32,444 bases of DNA from Cohnella sp. CFH 77786 (GTDB taxonomy: Bacteria > Bacillota > Bacilli > Paenibacillales > Paenibacillaceae), in contig NZ_WJIB01000029.1 in NCBI RefSeq assembly GCF_019400745.1, positions 1 to 32,444 of the forward strand, read 5' to 3'. Under the pieces are notes generated by a model. That model was not told the DNA's origin, ran no database searches, and saw only the letters and a list, made by a program, of their open reading frames with translations. Both the position numbers and the translations under genes were made by a program. Within the stretch, counting starts at the first letter, position 1. Each line of letters begins with the position of its first letter. Of the stretch, positions 15,246 to 22,384 are shown piece by piece.

Positions 15246-15276
15246 GGCAAGCGCTCCTTTGCATTTGTTACTCTTC

Positions 15277-15306
15277 ATTACAGCAAAAGCAAAGTCCGCG
15301 CGTCAA
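15277..15306 (-). promoter_or_regulatory. Promoter of the M24 peptidase gene
   Basis: On the minus strand: -35 TTGACG (15301-15306), 18-base spacer, -10 TGTAAT (15277-15282), 32 bases upstream of the ATG. Between here and the tad operon end at 15429 I see neither a gene nor a clear terminator. Confidence 0.65.
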
Positions 15307-15428
15307 TGCTCAGAACCGGAGAACCATCCATACCTCCCGTTTTCTTATTACCCCATCCATGCGAACCACAACAGCCAATGTCAAGTGAGTTATCGAACCT
15401 TCGAATGCCTCGTCTGCCCCGCATCCCT

Positions 15429-15914
15429 TCAGTCGTATACCATCTCCGCGGAGCCTTTTAAATCCCATTCGACCGGCGACATGACGCCGAACAGGCGCGG
15501 GCAGGACACGTGGACGATCAATACGACGCCCGGACGCTGCAAAGTGACTTCATACTCGAACGCGTCGTTGCGGTACGTATAGGGAAAACCCGCTTCCGAG
15601 CCGATCACGGCGAAGTGCTCGATCCGCACCTCTTCCCGCAGGAAGCTGCCCGGGACGGGCATCAGGTTCCCGTCAAGCCGCAGGTTTTCGCGCAAGTAAG
15701 CCAGAACGGCCGACTGGGCACGGCCCGGGTCCAAGGTGAGATCCCCGATCTCCAGCTTCTCCCGGTCCACCTGCTGCGCGGCTGCATGGGCAGCCCGGTC
15801 GACCGCACGTTTGGCCTCGTGCACGGTCCCCATCGCCAATTCTTCGTCCATTTGCAGCGCGTGCAGCATCCACCAAACGACCGCCATCAGAATACCGAAC
15901 ACCAGCTTGGCCAT
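15429..15914 (-). CDS. Tad-locus pseudopilin-like protein (161 aa)
   Basis: I do not recognise a named family. The protein has one N-terminal transmembrane segment (about 4-20), an amphipathic Ala-rich helix (about 25-50), and a beta-rich C-terminal domain with FEYEVTLQRPGVVLIVHV. This layout, one hydrophobic N-terminal helix continuing into a soluble domain, is typical of TadE/TadG-type pseudopilins or periplasmic components of Tad loci, and the gene is the last of the tad operon. No G-x4-E prepilin cleavage site is visible. The ATG at 15914 has GGGAGG about six bases upstream. The site may be partly masked by pairing of CGCCT with AGGCG. Confidence 0.7.
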   Translation of the reverse strand: MAKLVFGILMAVVWWMLHALQMDEELAMGTVHEAKRAVDRAAHAAAQQVDREKLEIGDLTLDPGRAQSAVLAYLRENLRLDGNLMPVPGSFLREEVRIEHFAVIGSEAGFPYTYRNDAFEYEVTLQRPGVVLIVHVSCPRLFGVMSPVEWDLKGSAEMVYD

Positions 15915-15926
15915 ACACGCCTCCCG

Positions 15927-16013
15927 TTATTTCGCAGGCGACCTTCGCTTCTCCATCGTTAAAGTTGCATAGCCCGATCCCCTTCTCGTACGCCGCTTCT
16001 CTTTCGGTCTCAC
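15927..16013 (-). CDS. Possible 28-residue basic peptide in the tad operon
   Basis: A GTG at 16013 overlaps the stop of the upstream gene as GTGA and opens a frame of 28 codons ending in TAA at 15927. The product would be very basic (MRPKEKRRTRR...EKRRSPAK). It occupies most of an otherwise unexplained 95-base gap in an operon whose other genes overlap or nearly touch. There is no good Shine-Dalgarno close to the GTG. It may be chance or a leader-type peptide for the next gene. Confidence 0.25.
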   Translation of the reverse strand: MRPKEKRRTRRGSGYATLTMEKRRSPAK

Positions 16014-16435
16014 GGGACATACTCGCTCATCTTCATTCCTCCGGCCGCAATCCGGTCATCTTCCGAAGGAGGCGTCACGCCGATCAATCGGTCGATGTCG
16101 AGCAGACGATCGTAAGGATAACGGATCGTTAATTTCAGTCCCGTACCCCTGGCCAGCGGAGCGTAAGGATTGTCCGCTGCCGCGCCTGTCGTGGAGGACA
16201 CCTCGTATTCAAGCCTGGCCGGTTGGAAACCGTGCGCCGACAGCCGGTCCCGGGAAGCGGCTACCATGCCGCCGTCAATGTAGCCGTATCTTCCGCTGGC
16301 CCCGACTTCCAGCAAATAATCGGCCTCTTGCTGGAGCAGCGCCTGCCGGATGATGAGCACATGCTTGTACACCGGGGAGAACATCAGCCAGCAAAACAGC
16401 GCCGCGAACAGAACGAACACGAGCAGCTGCTTCAT
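16010..16435 (-). CDS. Tad-locus pseudopilin-like protein (141 aa)
   Basis: Not a family I can name. One N-terminal transmembrane helix (about 4-24, MKQLLVFVLFAALFCWLMF) is followed by a helix (VYKHVLIIRQALLQQEADYL) and a soluble domain containing a Gly/Tyr segment and TGLKLTIRYPYDRLL. The layout is that of a TadE-like or pseudopilin component, consistent with its place after tadC and the two mini-peptides. The ATG at 16435 overlaps the preceding peptide's stop as ATGA, indicating coupled translation. The gene downstream has the same general layout. Confidence 0.7.
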   Translation of the reverse strand: MKQLLVFVLFAALFCWLMFSPVYKHVLIIRQALLQQEADYLLEVGASGRYGYIDGGMVAASRDRLSAHGFQPARLEYEVSSTTGAAADNPYAPLARGTGLKLTIRYPYDRLLDIDRLIGVTPPSEDDRIAAGGMKMSEYVP

Positions 16436-16578
16436 GGGCTGATCCGGGAGATTCCGTCGGCCATCCGGACGCCCGAATCCCGGATATGGGCTTTCATGCC
16501 GTCATCTCCCTGCACCGTTGACGCATACAGGGAGACGACGACCGCGATCAGCATGACAGTCATCAGGAGCTGACGCAT
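16432..16578 (-). CDS. Tad-locus mini-peptide 2 (48 aa, single TM)
   Basis: A 48-residue peptide: MRQLLMTVMLIAVVVSLYAS at the N-terminus forms a transmembrane helix, followed by a short polar tail with QGDDGMKAHI and SRISP. It aligns end to end with the neighbouring 49-residue peptide (shared MR..L.TVM, VV, Q-D-G-KA-I and a final P), so the two are tandem paralogues. A Flp-type pilin is expected at this place, but the G-x4-E-Y processing motif is absent. The ATG at 16578 has a GGGGG tract upstream. The stop overlaps the next start as ATGA. Confidence 0.7.
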   Translation of the reverse strand: MRQLLMTVMLIAVVVSLYASTVQGDDGMKAHIRDSGVRMADGISRISP

Positions 16579-16599
16579 GGCGATCCGATCCCCCTTGCA

Positions 16600-16749
16600 T
16601 CAAGGCTGCAAATTGCCGATCGTCGTATTCGCGGTCGTACCTTGGTTCTCGATTCGGGCCTTCGTCCCCGTATTGTCCTGGGCAATGATCGTGTTGAACA
16701 TCACCGCGACCACAATCAGCATCATGACCGTTATCAAAATATTCCTCAT
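16600..16749 (-). CDS. Tad-locus mini-peptide 1 (49 aa, single TM)
   Basis: A 49-residue peptide starting MRNILITVMMLIVVAVMFNT, a transmembrane helix, followed by a polar tail rich in Thr and Asn (AQDNTGTKARIENQG, then TIGNLQP). Paralogous to the next peptide in the operon. The ATG at 16749 has GAGGGG upstream and lies 18 bases behind the tadC stop. Size, position and copy number would suit the major pilin subunit of the system, but this is inference: no canonical type IV prepilin cleavage site is visible. Confidence 0.72.
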   Translation of the reverse strand: MRNILITVMMLIVVAVMFNTIIAQDNTGTKARIENQGTTANTTIGNLQP

Positions 16750-16767
16750 CCCGCGGTCCCCTCTCGT

Positions 16768-17670
16768 TCATGGATTCAACGCATCGAACAGCCTGGCCGC
16801 CTCCTGTACCCACGGGTACAGGAAGATTTGAAACGTGTACAAAATCGGTATGCCCGCGAGTACGAACAGCACATAGGACGCCGTCTCTTTGCGGCCTTCC
16901 CGGGCCAAATCGATTTTGGCCTTATACTCCCGGACCATCTCCCGAAGCAGCTCGTATACTTCTTCGCTTTCGTGAAGCCTCAAGGAACGGATGCTTTCGG
17001 TAAAGCCGTATGCCTCGTCCGTCCCGAGCCGTTCCTTGAAAATCCGAAGCGCACGGTCGGGATCATGGTACCATTCGTTCAGCATCAGGCTCATTTCGGA
17101 CCGGATGATCCGGGTGAGCGGCAGGCATCTTAGCAATTTGCCGTGGAGGTGCAGCCGCGATCCCGTGTAATACAGCAATTGGCTGCTGACGGCGATGAGT
17201 TCCCGCCGAATCCGGTCCGTACGATAGTGCCGGAGGGCATTCAGCGCGGCACCGTCGAACAGAACCGCTCCCGCAACCCCCGCGCCGGCAAGGATCCCTT
17301 TCCACACACCGGGTAAGGGAACGACCCCGGTCTCGTGAAACCCCCAAGCCAAGACGGAAATCGTGACGGAAACGAAAACGGACATTCGGCGGCAAGCCAG
17401 ATAAAACCGGGGATCGATCCGCAGACCGCATCCGGACAACAATACCCTGCGTTCCTGCAACGCCGCGCTTTCCCGCTCCGCCAGCCATAGCTTCAGGAAC
17501 CACGCCGGCACTTCGCGCGTTCGCCAGCCCCGCCTGGAGATCCGCCAGCGCCCGAGGCTTGGACGGAATACCGAGAATCGCAAGATCGCGGCGAATCCGG
17601 CGAACGCCACCGCGAATTGGGTGATCCAACCCGTCGAAGCGAAGAGGAAAGCTCCGTAATCCGCGATCAT
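16768..17670 (-). CDS. tadC: TadC-like inner-membrane platform protein
   Basis: A 300-residue membrane protein of the type II secretion F (T2SSF) kind as found in Tad systems. Hydrophobic segments lie near 10-32, 97-115, 120-145 and 265-290. The cytoplasmic part between them carries the helical T2SSF region (about 150-260, with EVYELLREMVREYKAKID). TadB and TadC together form the platform that couples the TadA motor to pilin polymerisation. The ATG at 17670 overlaps the tadB stop as ATGA and has GGAGG five bases upstream, inside the last codons of tadB. Confidence 0.85.
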   Translation of the reverse strand: MIADYGAFLFASTGWITQFAVAFAGFAAILRFSVFRPSLGRWRISRRGWRTREVPAWFLKLWLAERESAALQERRVLLSGCGLRIDPRFYLACRRMSVFVSVTISVLAWGFHETGVVPLPGVWKGILAGAGVAGAVLFDGAALNALRHYRTDRIRRELIAVSSQLLYYTGSRLHLHGKLLRCLPLTRIIRSEMSLMLNEWYHDPDRALRIFKERLGTDEAYGFTESIRSLRLHESEEVYELLREMVREYKAKIDLAREGRKETASYVLFVLAGIPILYTFQIFLYPWVQEAARLFDALNP

Positions 17671-18605
17671 ATCTTCCTCCGCGATAAGTAAAGTCCCATG
17701 AGCAGAGAGCCGAAGAGGAGCGCCAAAGCGTTCAACAGCATGCCCCGTCCCGTCGGGTCGAGGACATAGAAACGATAGCTGCTTTCCGGATTCATCCGGA
17801 AATTGATTCCCAGGAACAAGGCCAGAAACAGAACCGGAGTGAAATTGGCCAGCCGGATCTCCAGCATCCGGTGGCGCTCCTGCTGGTTGGCCAATTGGGC
17901 TTTGCGCATGTCGCCGATCAATTCCTTCAGATTGTCGGCCACGTTATTGCCCTCCGTCAGCGCCACCTTCAGAATGCTGCCGAAATAATCGGCCCACGTA
18001 TGACCGAATGCGAGCGAGAACCTGCGCAAGCTCTCTTCGTCGTTGCCCCGGACGGAGAGATGGCGGCACAGCTGGTCGAAAACCGCGTGCACCTCGCCGG
18101 GAAGCCGCCGCTCCTCCACGGTTTTCTGAAGAGCCGTCCGCACGTGGCGGCATCCCGTGATCAGATAACTTTGATAGAACAACTCTACGGCGGGCAGAAA
18201 CTCGAGCCGCGTCGCCATTTGCCGGCTGACGAGCCGCATCCGCAGCGTCACGTACGGCATCGAGCCGAGCATCAGGCCCAGAAGCCCCGCCGAACGCACG
18301 GATTGGAACAGCAAGACGCCGCAGGCAGAGCCCAGCATGCCCAGAAAAGCGGATGCGGCGAAAAAAGCGCCCGGGGAGGTGCGCCAACCGACGGCGGAAA
18401 GCAGATCGGCCGAATGGGCAAGCAGCTTGCCGAACAGCCCTGTTCGCCGATCGATTCCCGGCAGCCATCCCGGTTCGGGCGCTCTACGACCGGTGAGCCG
18501 TTGCCGCAATACGGTCCGGTCCCATACCGTGGAGAACGCGAACAGCAGGCTGGCAAATAGAAGCAGAAACAACAGGACGGATAGCGCGGCCAGCTTCAGG
18601 TTCAT
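17667..18605 (-). CDS. tadB: TadB-like inner-membrane platform protein
   Basis: A 312-residue membrane protein with hydrophobic segments near 4-25, 80-100, 105-125, 255-275 and 288-306, and a central T2SSF helical domain (about 140-250, with the LKVALTEGNNVADNLKELIG stretch). It is the partner of TadC in the Tad pilus platform. The ATG at 18605 shares its last base region with the tadA TGA (TGATG overlap) and has GGGAGGGG upstream; the longer frame to 18638 lies inside tadA. Confidence 0.85.
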   Translation of the reverse strand: MNLKLAALSVLLFLLLFASLLFAFSTVWDRTVLRQRLTGRRAPEPGWLPGIDRRTGLFGKLLAHSADLLSAVGWRTSPGAFFAASAFLGMLGSACGVLLFQSVRSAGLLGLMLGSMPYVTLRMRLVSRQMATRLEFLPAVELFYQSYLITGCRHVRTALQKTVEERRLPGEVHAVFDQLCRHLSVRGNDEESLRRFSLAFGHTWADYFGSILKVALTEGNNVADNLKELIGDMRKAQLANQQERHRMLEIRLANFTPVLFLALFLGINFRMNPESSYRFYVLDPTGRGMLLNALALLFGSLLMGLYLSRRKI

Positions 18606-20014
18606 CACCGTTCTACCCCTCCCCGCTCCAGCAGCCACGCATAATGCTCCGGATCCAGACGCCGGATTCGCATCGAACCCTTGGTCGAGAACGGTTCGGG
18701 AAACGTCCAGCGGTCATCTGACTCCTCGTATCTCGCGAGATCGCGGATTCTAATCTCTCCATTCACCCAGCTGAACTCGCCGATGCGTACAAGTTTGCGG
18801 GTTCCGCCCACCATTCTCATCTCCAATCCGATCTGCGTGACGTGCTCGGCGATCCGTCTCGCGAGCCTGACCGCATTCATGCCGCGTCCGTCCAGCAAGC
18901 ACATGTCCGCAATGGCGTCAGGCACGTCTTCCAAAGCGCTGACGTGGACGGAAGTGATGCTGCCTTCGTGCCCTCTCGTGCACGCGCGGACATAGATGTT
19001 CGCGTCTTCGTCGCGAATTTCGGCATGGCAAATCCGTTGGGGGGATTGACGGAGCGCGAGCTTGAAGGCTTGCCTCGGCCCGTGCGCGGGATCGTCCTCG
19101 TCCGCCTCGTACTCGACCACGTTCTTCTCGGGAAAGTCGCGGGCGAGCATCAGCTCGTGGCGGGTTTCGATCGTCACGATTCTCTCTTCGTCCGGCATGG
19201 CGGCGATCAAGGACTTGATCAAATGGGTTTTGCCGGTATTGGTCGATCCGATCACGACCAGGTTGAACCGGCTGCGGACGACCGTCAGCAGCAGCTCCCG
19301 GACGTCCTCGTCGAGGGTCCGGTACTCCGGGCGGCACAACGCCTCCAGATCGAACCGGCGCACCGTGTAGAAACGGATCGTCAACGTAGGCTGGGCCGTG
19401 AAGCCGAAACCCGTCATCGTCACCCGGGAACCGTCGAGCAGCACGACCTCCGCCCAGCGTTTCCGGGGATTGATCCTGTCGTTGTTGAACAGCACCAGGT
19501 TCTGCTGGATCCGTTCCACCTGGGCGATCTCCTGAAACCGGTAAGGCGAAGGAACCGCCCGTCCGTCCCTCACCTCGAAAATCCGGGTGCCGACGACCTG
19601 AACCTCCTCGAGCCCCTCCCGGTTCCGCAAAACGAGCTCCAGCATGTTCATCCCGATCACTTCCGCGAACAGCGCCTCAGCCAACGTGCCGTAAGGAAGA
19701 CCTCCGACTGCCGTGTGCTGCAGCCTTTTTTTGATGATCCAGTCGGAGATGACGGCCAGCATCTCGGCCCTCTCTTGAGGAAATCCGATGACGGCGCGGT
19801 TCAGCTTCTCCGCGTATTTCCTGCGCTCTTCCTCGCTCCACCCGCGCGGAGCCGCCAGCATCAGCCGCACCTCCTCGGTCAAAGCCTTGAGAGGAGCCGG
19901 ATCGTTGCCTTCCCCGGTGGCCTTGACGGCTGACGTTATACGGCCGTCTTCCCCCGCCTGCTGCAGGTCGGCGGCGTACGCCGTCGCGGAAAACCTTCTG
20001 TCCTCCCTGCTCAT
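18605..20014 (-). CDS. tadA: TadA/CpaF-type secretion ATPase
   Basis: A 469-residue type II/IV secretion ATPase, the motor of Tad pilus assembly. The N-terminal 230 residues contain the usual helical and PAS-like part; the RecA-like domain follows. Walker A is GSTNTGKTH (256-264). The Walker B region RICHAEIRD (about 328-336) has a shortened, less hydrophobic strand than the usual IIVGEVRG. The His box is GHEGSITSVHVSA (349-361). The frame is open to 20158, but the ATG at 20014 overlaps the tadZ stop as ATGA and has GGAGAG upstream, so it is taken as the start. Confidence 0.93.
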   Translation of the reverse strand: MSREDRRFSATAYAADLQQAGEDGRITSAVKATGEGNDPAPLKALTEEVRLMLAAPRGWSEEERRKYAEKLNRAVIGFPQERAEMLAVISDWIIKKRLQHTAVGGLPYGTLAEALFAEVIGMNMLELVLRNREGLEEVQVVGTRIFEVRDGRAVPSPYRFQEIAQVERIQQNLVLFNNDRINPRKRWAEVVLLDGSRVTMTGFGFTAQPTLTIRFYTVRRFDLEALCRPEYRTLDEDVRELLLTVVRSRFNLVVIGSTNTGKTHLIKSLIAAMPDEERIVTIETRHELMLARDFPEKNVVEYEADEDDPAHGPRQAFKLALRQSPQRICHAEIRDEDANIYVRACTRGHEGSITSVHVSALEDVPDAIADMCLLDGRGMNAVRLARRIAEHVTQIGLEMRMVGGTRKLVRIGEFSWVNGEIRIRDLARYEESDDRWTFPEPFSTKGSMRIRRLDPEHYAWLLERGGVER

Positions 20015-20847
20015 CGCTCTCTCCGTCTGTGGAACATCAGCCTTCTGAGCCACGGCCGTTCCGTTCGCCGCAAACGTTCTTCCCAATTGAGACGCCGCAT
20101 CAGCGGGACCGCCACCGAATCGAACGATTCGGCATGCCGTTCCTGCGAGGCCAGCCATTCGTCCAGCCTCCCGCTGTCCAGCTGCAGGTGAACGCTTTCG
20201 ACCAGCTTCAACTCGGCAAAAGAAGGGCTGCCGATTTCCTTGCGAATCTCCTTCATCCCGAAACCTCCCGTCGATCTGTTGTTACCCTGCAGCAGGATCA
20301 GCTTGAATTGCTCGGCATGCAAGCCGAACATCGCGCCGACCTGACCCGTCCACCGCTGGACATCCTCCTGAAAATGGCTCAAGCTGCCTGTCGTCACCAA
20401 AAATTTCTCGTCCGCCGCCTTCATCGCGCATACCGTCGCGGCGTTATCCCAGTAAGCGCTGACGTCAGCGACCGTCAAATCGAACGCCTGGCGGGACGCT
20501 TCCAACAAGCGGTTCATGTCCTCCGGCTCGTAATATTCCGCCTGTTCGCGGGCCAGATTGCCGAACAGCACGTGCAGCTCGCCGAGCTGCGGCGTCCGAA
20601 ACGCGTAACGGATCAGCTTGTCCGGCGTGAGCGTTCCCGCCCGGAGCTCCGGCCGAAGCCCGTCCAAAGTGACTTGCGGCTTGTCGATGCCCAGGTAGAG
20701 ATGCGTCTTGGCGCTTTTCAAATTGAGGCAGAGAAAGCCGATCTTGCGTCCGGTCGCCGACGCGATCCGGTAGGCGGTACCGAACGCGGCGAGCGTCGTC
20801 CCGATGTTGGGGGTCGAACCGGCGAACGCCGCCAGCTTTCCGCTCAT
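20011..20847 (-). CDS. tadZ: TadZ/CpaE-like MinD-family protein with degenerate P-loop
   Basis: A 278-residue ParA/MinD-fold protein in the position of TadZ/CpaE, which localises the Tad machine at the cell pole. The N-terminal deviant Walker A reads GSTPNIGTTLAA (10-21), without the catalytic GKT lysine expected for KGGxGKT. The central region retains MinD-like strands: FDLTVADVSAYWDNAATV (Walker B region) and EQFKLILLQGN. ATP hydrolysis is thus doubtful, as in several TadZ proteins known to have atypical P-loops. The ATG at 20847 overlaps the cpaB stop as ATGA. About 60 C-terminal residues are basic and helical. Confidence 0.8.
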   Translation of the reverse strand: MSGKLAAFAGSTPNIGTTLAAFGTAYRIASATGRKIGFLCLNLKSAKTHLYLGIDKPQVTLDGLRPELRAGTLTPDKLIRYAFRTPQLGELHVLFGNLAREQAEYYEPEDMNRLLEASRQAFDLTVADVSAYWDNAATVCAMKAADEKFLVTTGSLSHFQEDVQRWTGQVGAMFGLHAEQFKLILLQGNNRSTGGFGMKEIRKEIGSPSFAELKLVESVHLQLDSGRLDEWLASQERHAESFDSVAVPLMRRLNWEERLRRTERPWLRRLMFHRRRER

Positions 20848-21569
20848 CTCGTCACCGCCTCCTTATCCGGAGCCTGCTGCAAGCTCGCGGAGTCGAAGGC
20901 CACGACGAGCTTGGCCTTGCCCGACTTGCAAGCGGAATCGATCTCCAGCCACTGCCGCTCCGTCAAGTTCAAATTGATCGCGTCGATCGTGCCGTTCGCG
21001 TCCCGCCGGGAAGCGTACATGCTTTCCTTGTTCCCGCTCGCCATGGAGAGCAGGTTCGGATTCTTGGGATTGTCGATTTCCAGGTTCGCGGCCGTCTTGA
21101 CCCCCGCGACGACGATGGGCTTCTCGAACAGCCGGCGGGAGGCAGACGATTCGTCCGACAAATAGACGACCGCCAGGTCCCCGGCACGGATGCCGCTCGA
21201 AATGGATTTGACGTATTCGCGGGGGATTTGGAAAGTCGCCTCCCCGATACCCGGCAGCAGACGGAAGCGGTCCAGCTTCCACCGAAGCAGCGGCTCGCCC
21301 GCGCCGAGCGGAGCAAACGTCTCCATGCCGACCGCCTCCAGCGGGTCCGTGATCATGTCCTCCGTCACGGCGGAGCGCGGCAGCGCCCGGGTCTCCAACT
21401 GCTCGATCGAAAGCGTAGCCCCCATCGGCACGAATTGCCGGGGCACGACGACCTCTAGCGTTTCTTGCAGCTTCACTTGCCTTAATTGCAGTTCATACAC
21501 GCCATACACCAGCATGCCGGACAACACCGCAGCCGACAGGCTGATCGCAAGCTGTCTTTTCCGGTTCAT
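20844..21569 (-). CDS. cpaB: CpaB/RcpC-like SAF-domain protein
   Basis: A 241-residue protein, the first gene of the tad operon. One N-terminal transmembrane helix (about 5-25) leads to an SAF domain (about 38-100: VVVPRQFVPMGATLSIEQLE, then GMETFAPLGAGEPLL) and a second beta-rich domain (about 110-235). CpaB/RcpC proteins are extracytoplasmic parts of Tad/Flp pilus machines; in monoderms they presumably interact with the wall. A GTG at 21581 is in frame, but the ATG at 21569 follows GGAGG by five bases. It is preceded by a 100-base leader with a terminator-like hairpin. Confidence 0.82.
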   Translation of the reverse strand: MNRKRQLAISLSAAVLSGMLVYGVYELQLRQVKLQETLEVVVPRQFVPMGATLSIEQLETRALPRSAVTEDMITDPLEAVGMETFAPLGAGEPLLRWKLDRFRLLPGIGEATFQIPREYVKSISSGIRAGDLAVVYLSDESSASRRLFEKPIVVAGVKTAANLEIDNPKNPNLLSMASGNKESMYASRRDANGTIDAINLNLTERQWLEIDSACKSGKAKLVVAFDSASLQQAPDKEAVTR

Positions 21570-21587
21570 TCTTTCCTCCACCCCGTT

Positions 21588-21646
21588 CGAGAAAATAAAT
21601 AAACGCAGGCAAAGGAGACGTTCTCCTTGGCCTGCGTTCTTCGCAG
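21588..21646 (-). promoter_or_regulatory. Terminator/anti-terminator hairpins in the tad operon leader
   Basis: On the minus strand AACGCAGGC and GCCTGCGTT (21630-21638 with 21602-21610) plus AAGGAGA/TCTCCTT form a stem of about 16 pairs with one A/G mismatch and a 3-base loop, followed by TTATTTATTTTC: a terminator. Immediately before it, CTGCG-AAGAA-CGCAG (21632-21646) is an alternative hairpin that uses the terminator's 5' arm. Both lie between the promoter (21680-21708) and cpaB, the arrangement of an attenuator. A simple terminator for the upstream gene remains possible. Confidence 0.6.
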
Positions 21647-21679
21647 TCGCGGTTCCGTATGCAGAAGCTATGTAGGCTC

Positions 21680-21708
21680 ACTATATCAAATGCGCGTGAG
21701 GGTGTAAA
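21680..21708 (-). promoter_or_regulatory. tad operon promoter
   Basis: On the minus strand: -35 TTTACA (21703-21708), 17-base spacer, -10 TATAGT (21680-21685). Transcription would start near 21673, about 100 bases before cpaB, so transcripts must pass the leader hairpin. Confidence 0.72.
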
Positions 21709-21749
21709 GTCCTTTTTTTCATTTTGCTTCCAATCCCGACATTTTTCTC

Positions 21750-22379
21750 TTACCCGCGCACGTACGGATTTTCCCGCCGCTCCTCGCCGATCGTCGTTTC
21801 GGGCCCGTGTCCCGGCAGCACGATCACGCGATCGGGCAACGCGTACAGCTTCTCCCGAATCGAACGGGCCAGCTGATCCGCGTTGCCTCCGGGCAAATCC
21901 GTCCGTCCGACCGAACGGCGGAACAACGCGTCTCCCGCCAGCAGCAAATCGCCGCACAGAAAGCTTACGCTGCCCGGCGAGTGGCCGGGGGTGTGGAGCA
22001 CTTGGAATTTCTCTCCGAGCAGCTCCAGCTCGTCTCCGTCCGCCAGCAGCCGGTCCGGCGCTTCTCCGGCAATGGGAGGCGTCACCTCCGCCCAGTGAAG
22101 AGATCCGTTTTTGGACGCATCCGTAAGCCAATCCTTCTCCGACGAATGGATAAGCACCGGGCAGCCGAAACGTTTGCGCACCGCCTCCACGCCCCCAATA
22201 TGGTCAAAATGGGCATGCGTGAGGAGAACGGCCTCTACCTGGAAACCCTCCAGCCGCCGAAGGAGACCGGGGTCCGGGGTCCCGGGGTCGATCACGACGG
22301 CCCGCGTGCGCTCCGCGTCCGTCAGGACGTACGCGTTCGTTTCGAGCGCTCCTAGCGCAAACCTCTGAAATGTCATCAT
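21750..22379 (-). CDS. Metallo-beta-lactamase-fold hydrolase (YqgX-like)
   Basis: A 209-residue metallo-hydrolase of the glyoxalase II-like group. Metal ligands: THAHFDH (H55, H57, D59, H60), HTPGHSPGSVSF, GDALF and a C-terminal LPGHGPETT. The segment SVGRTDLPGG is typical of the YqgX subgroup, commonly annotated hydroxyacylglutathione hydrolase-like, acting on thioesters of unknown identity in bacillithiol-using Firmicutes. The start is the first of two consecutive ATG codons (22379); the second (22376) is equally possible. It begins 5 bases after the thioredoxin-like gene, and with it and dedA forms an operon. Confidence 0.87.
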   Translation of the reverse strand: MMTFQRFALGALETNAYVLTDAERTRAVVIDPGTPDPGLLRRLEGFQVEAVLLTHAHFDHIGGVEAVRKRFGCPVLIHSSEKDWLTDASKNGSLHWAEVTPPIAGEAPDRLLADGDELELLGEKFQVLHTPGHSPGSVSFLCGDLLLAGDALFRRSVGRTDLPGGNADQLARSIREKLYALPDRVIVLPGHGPETTIGEERRENPYVRG

Positions 22380-22384
22380 CCGCT

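Noticed and set aside
15673..16020. 115-residue frame MSRETERE... in the tad operon
   Set aside because: It mostly overlaps the 161-residue gene in another frame and its ATG has no well-spaced Shine-Dalgarno.
21588..21673. c-di-GMP riboswitch in the tad leader
   Set aside because: No match to the conserved GEMM-I core (for example GGGACGCAAAGCC-like and tetraloop receptor segments); the leader looks like a simple pair of competing hairpins.
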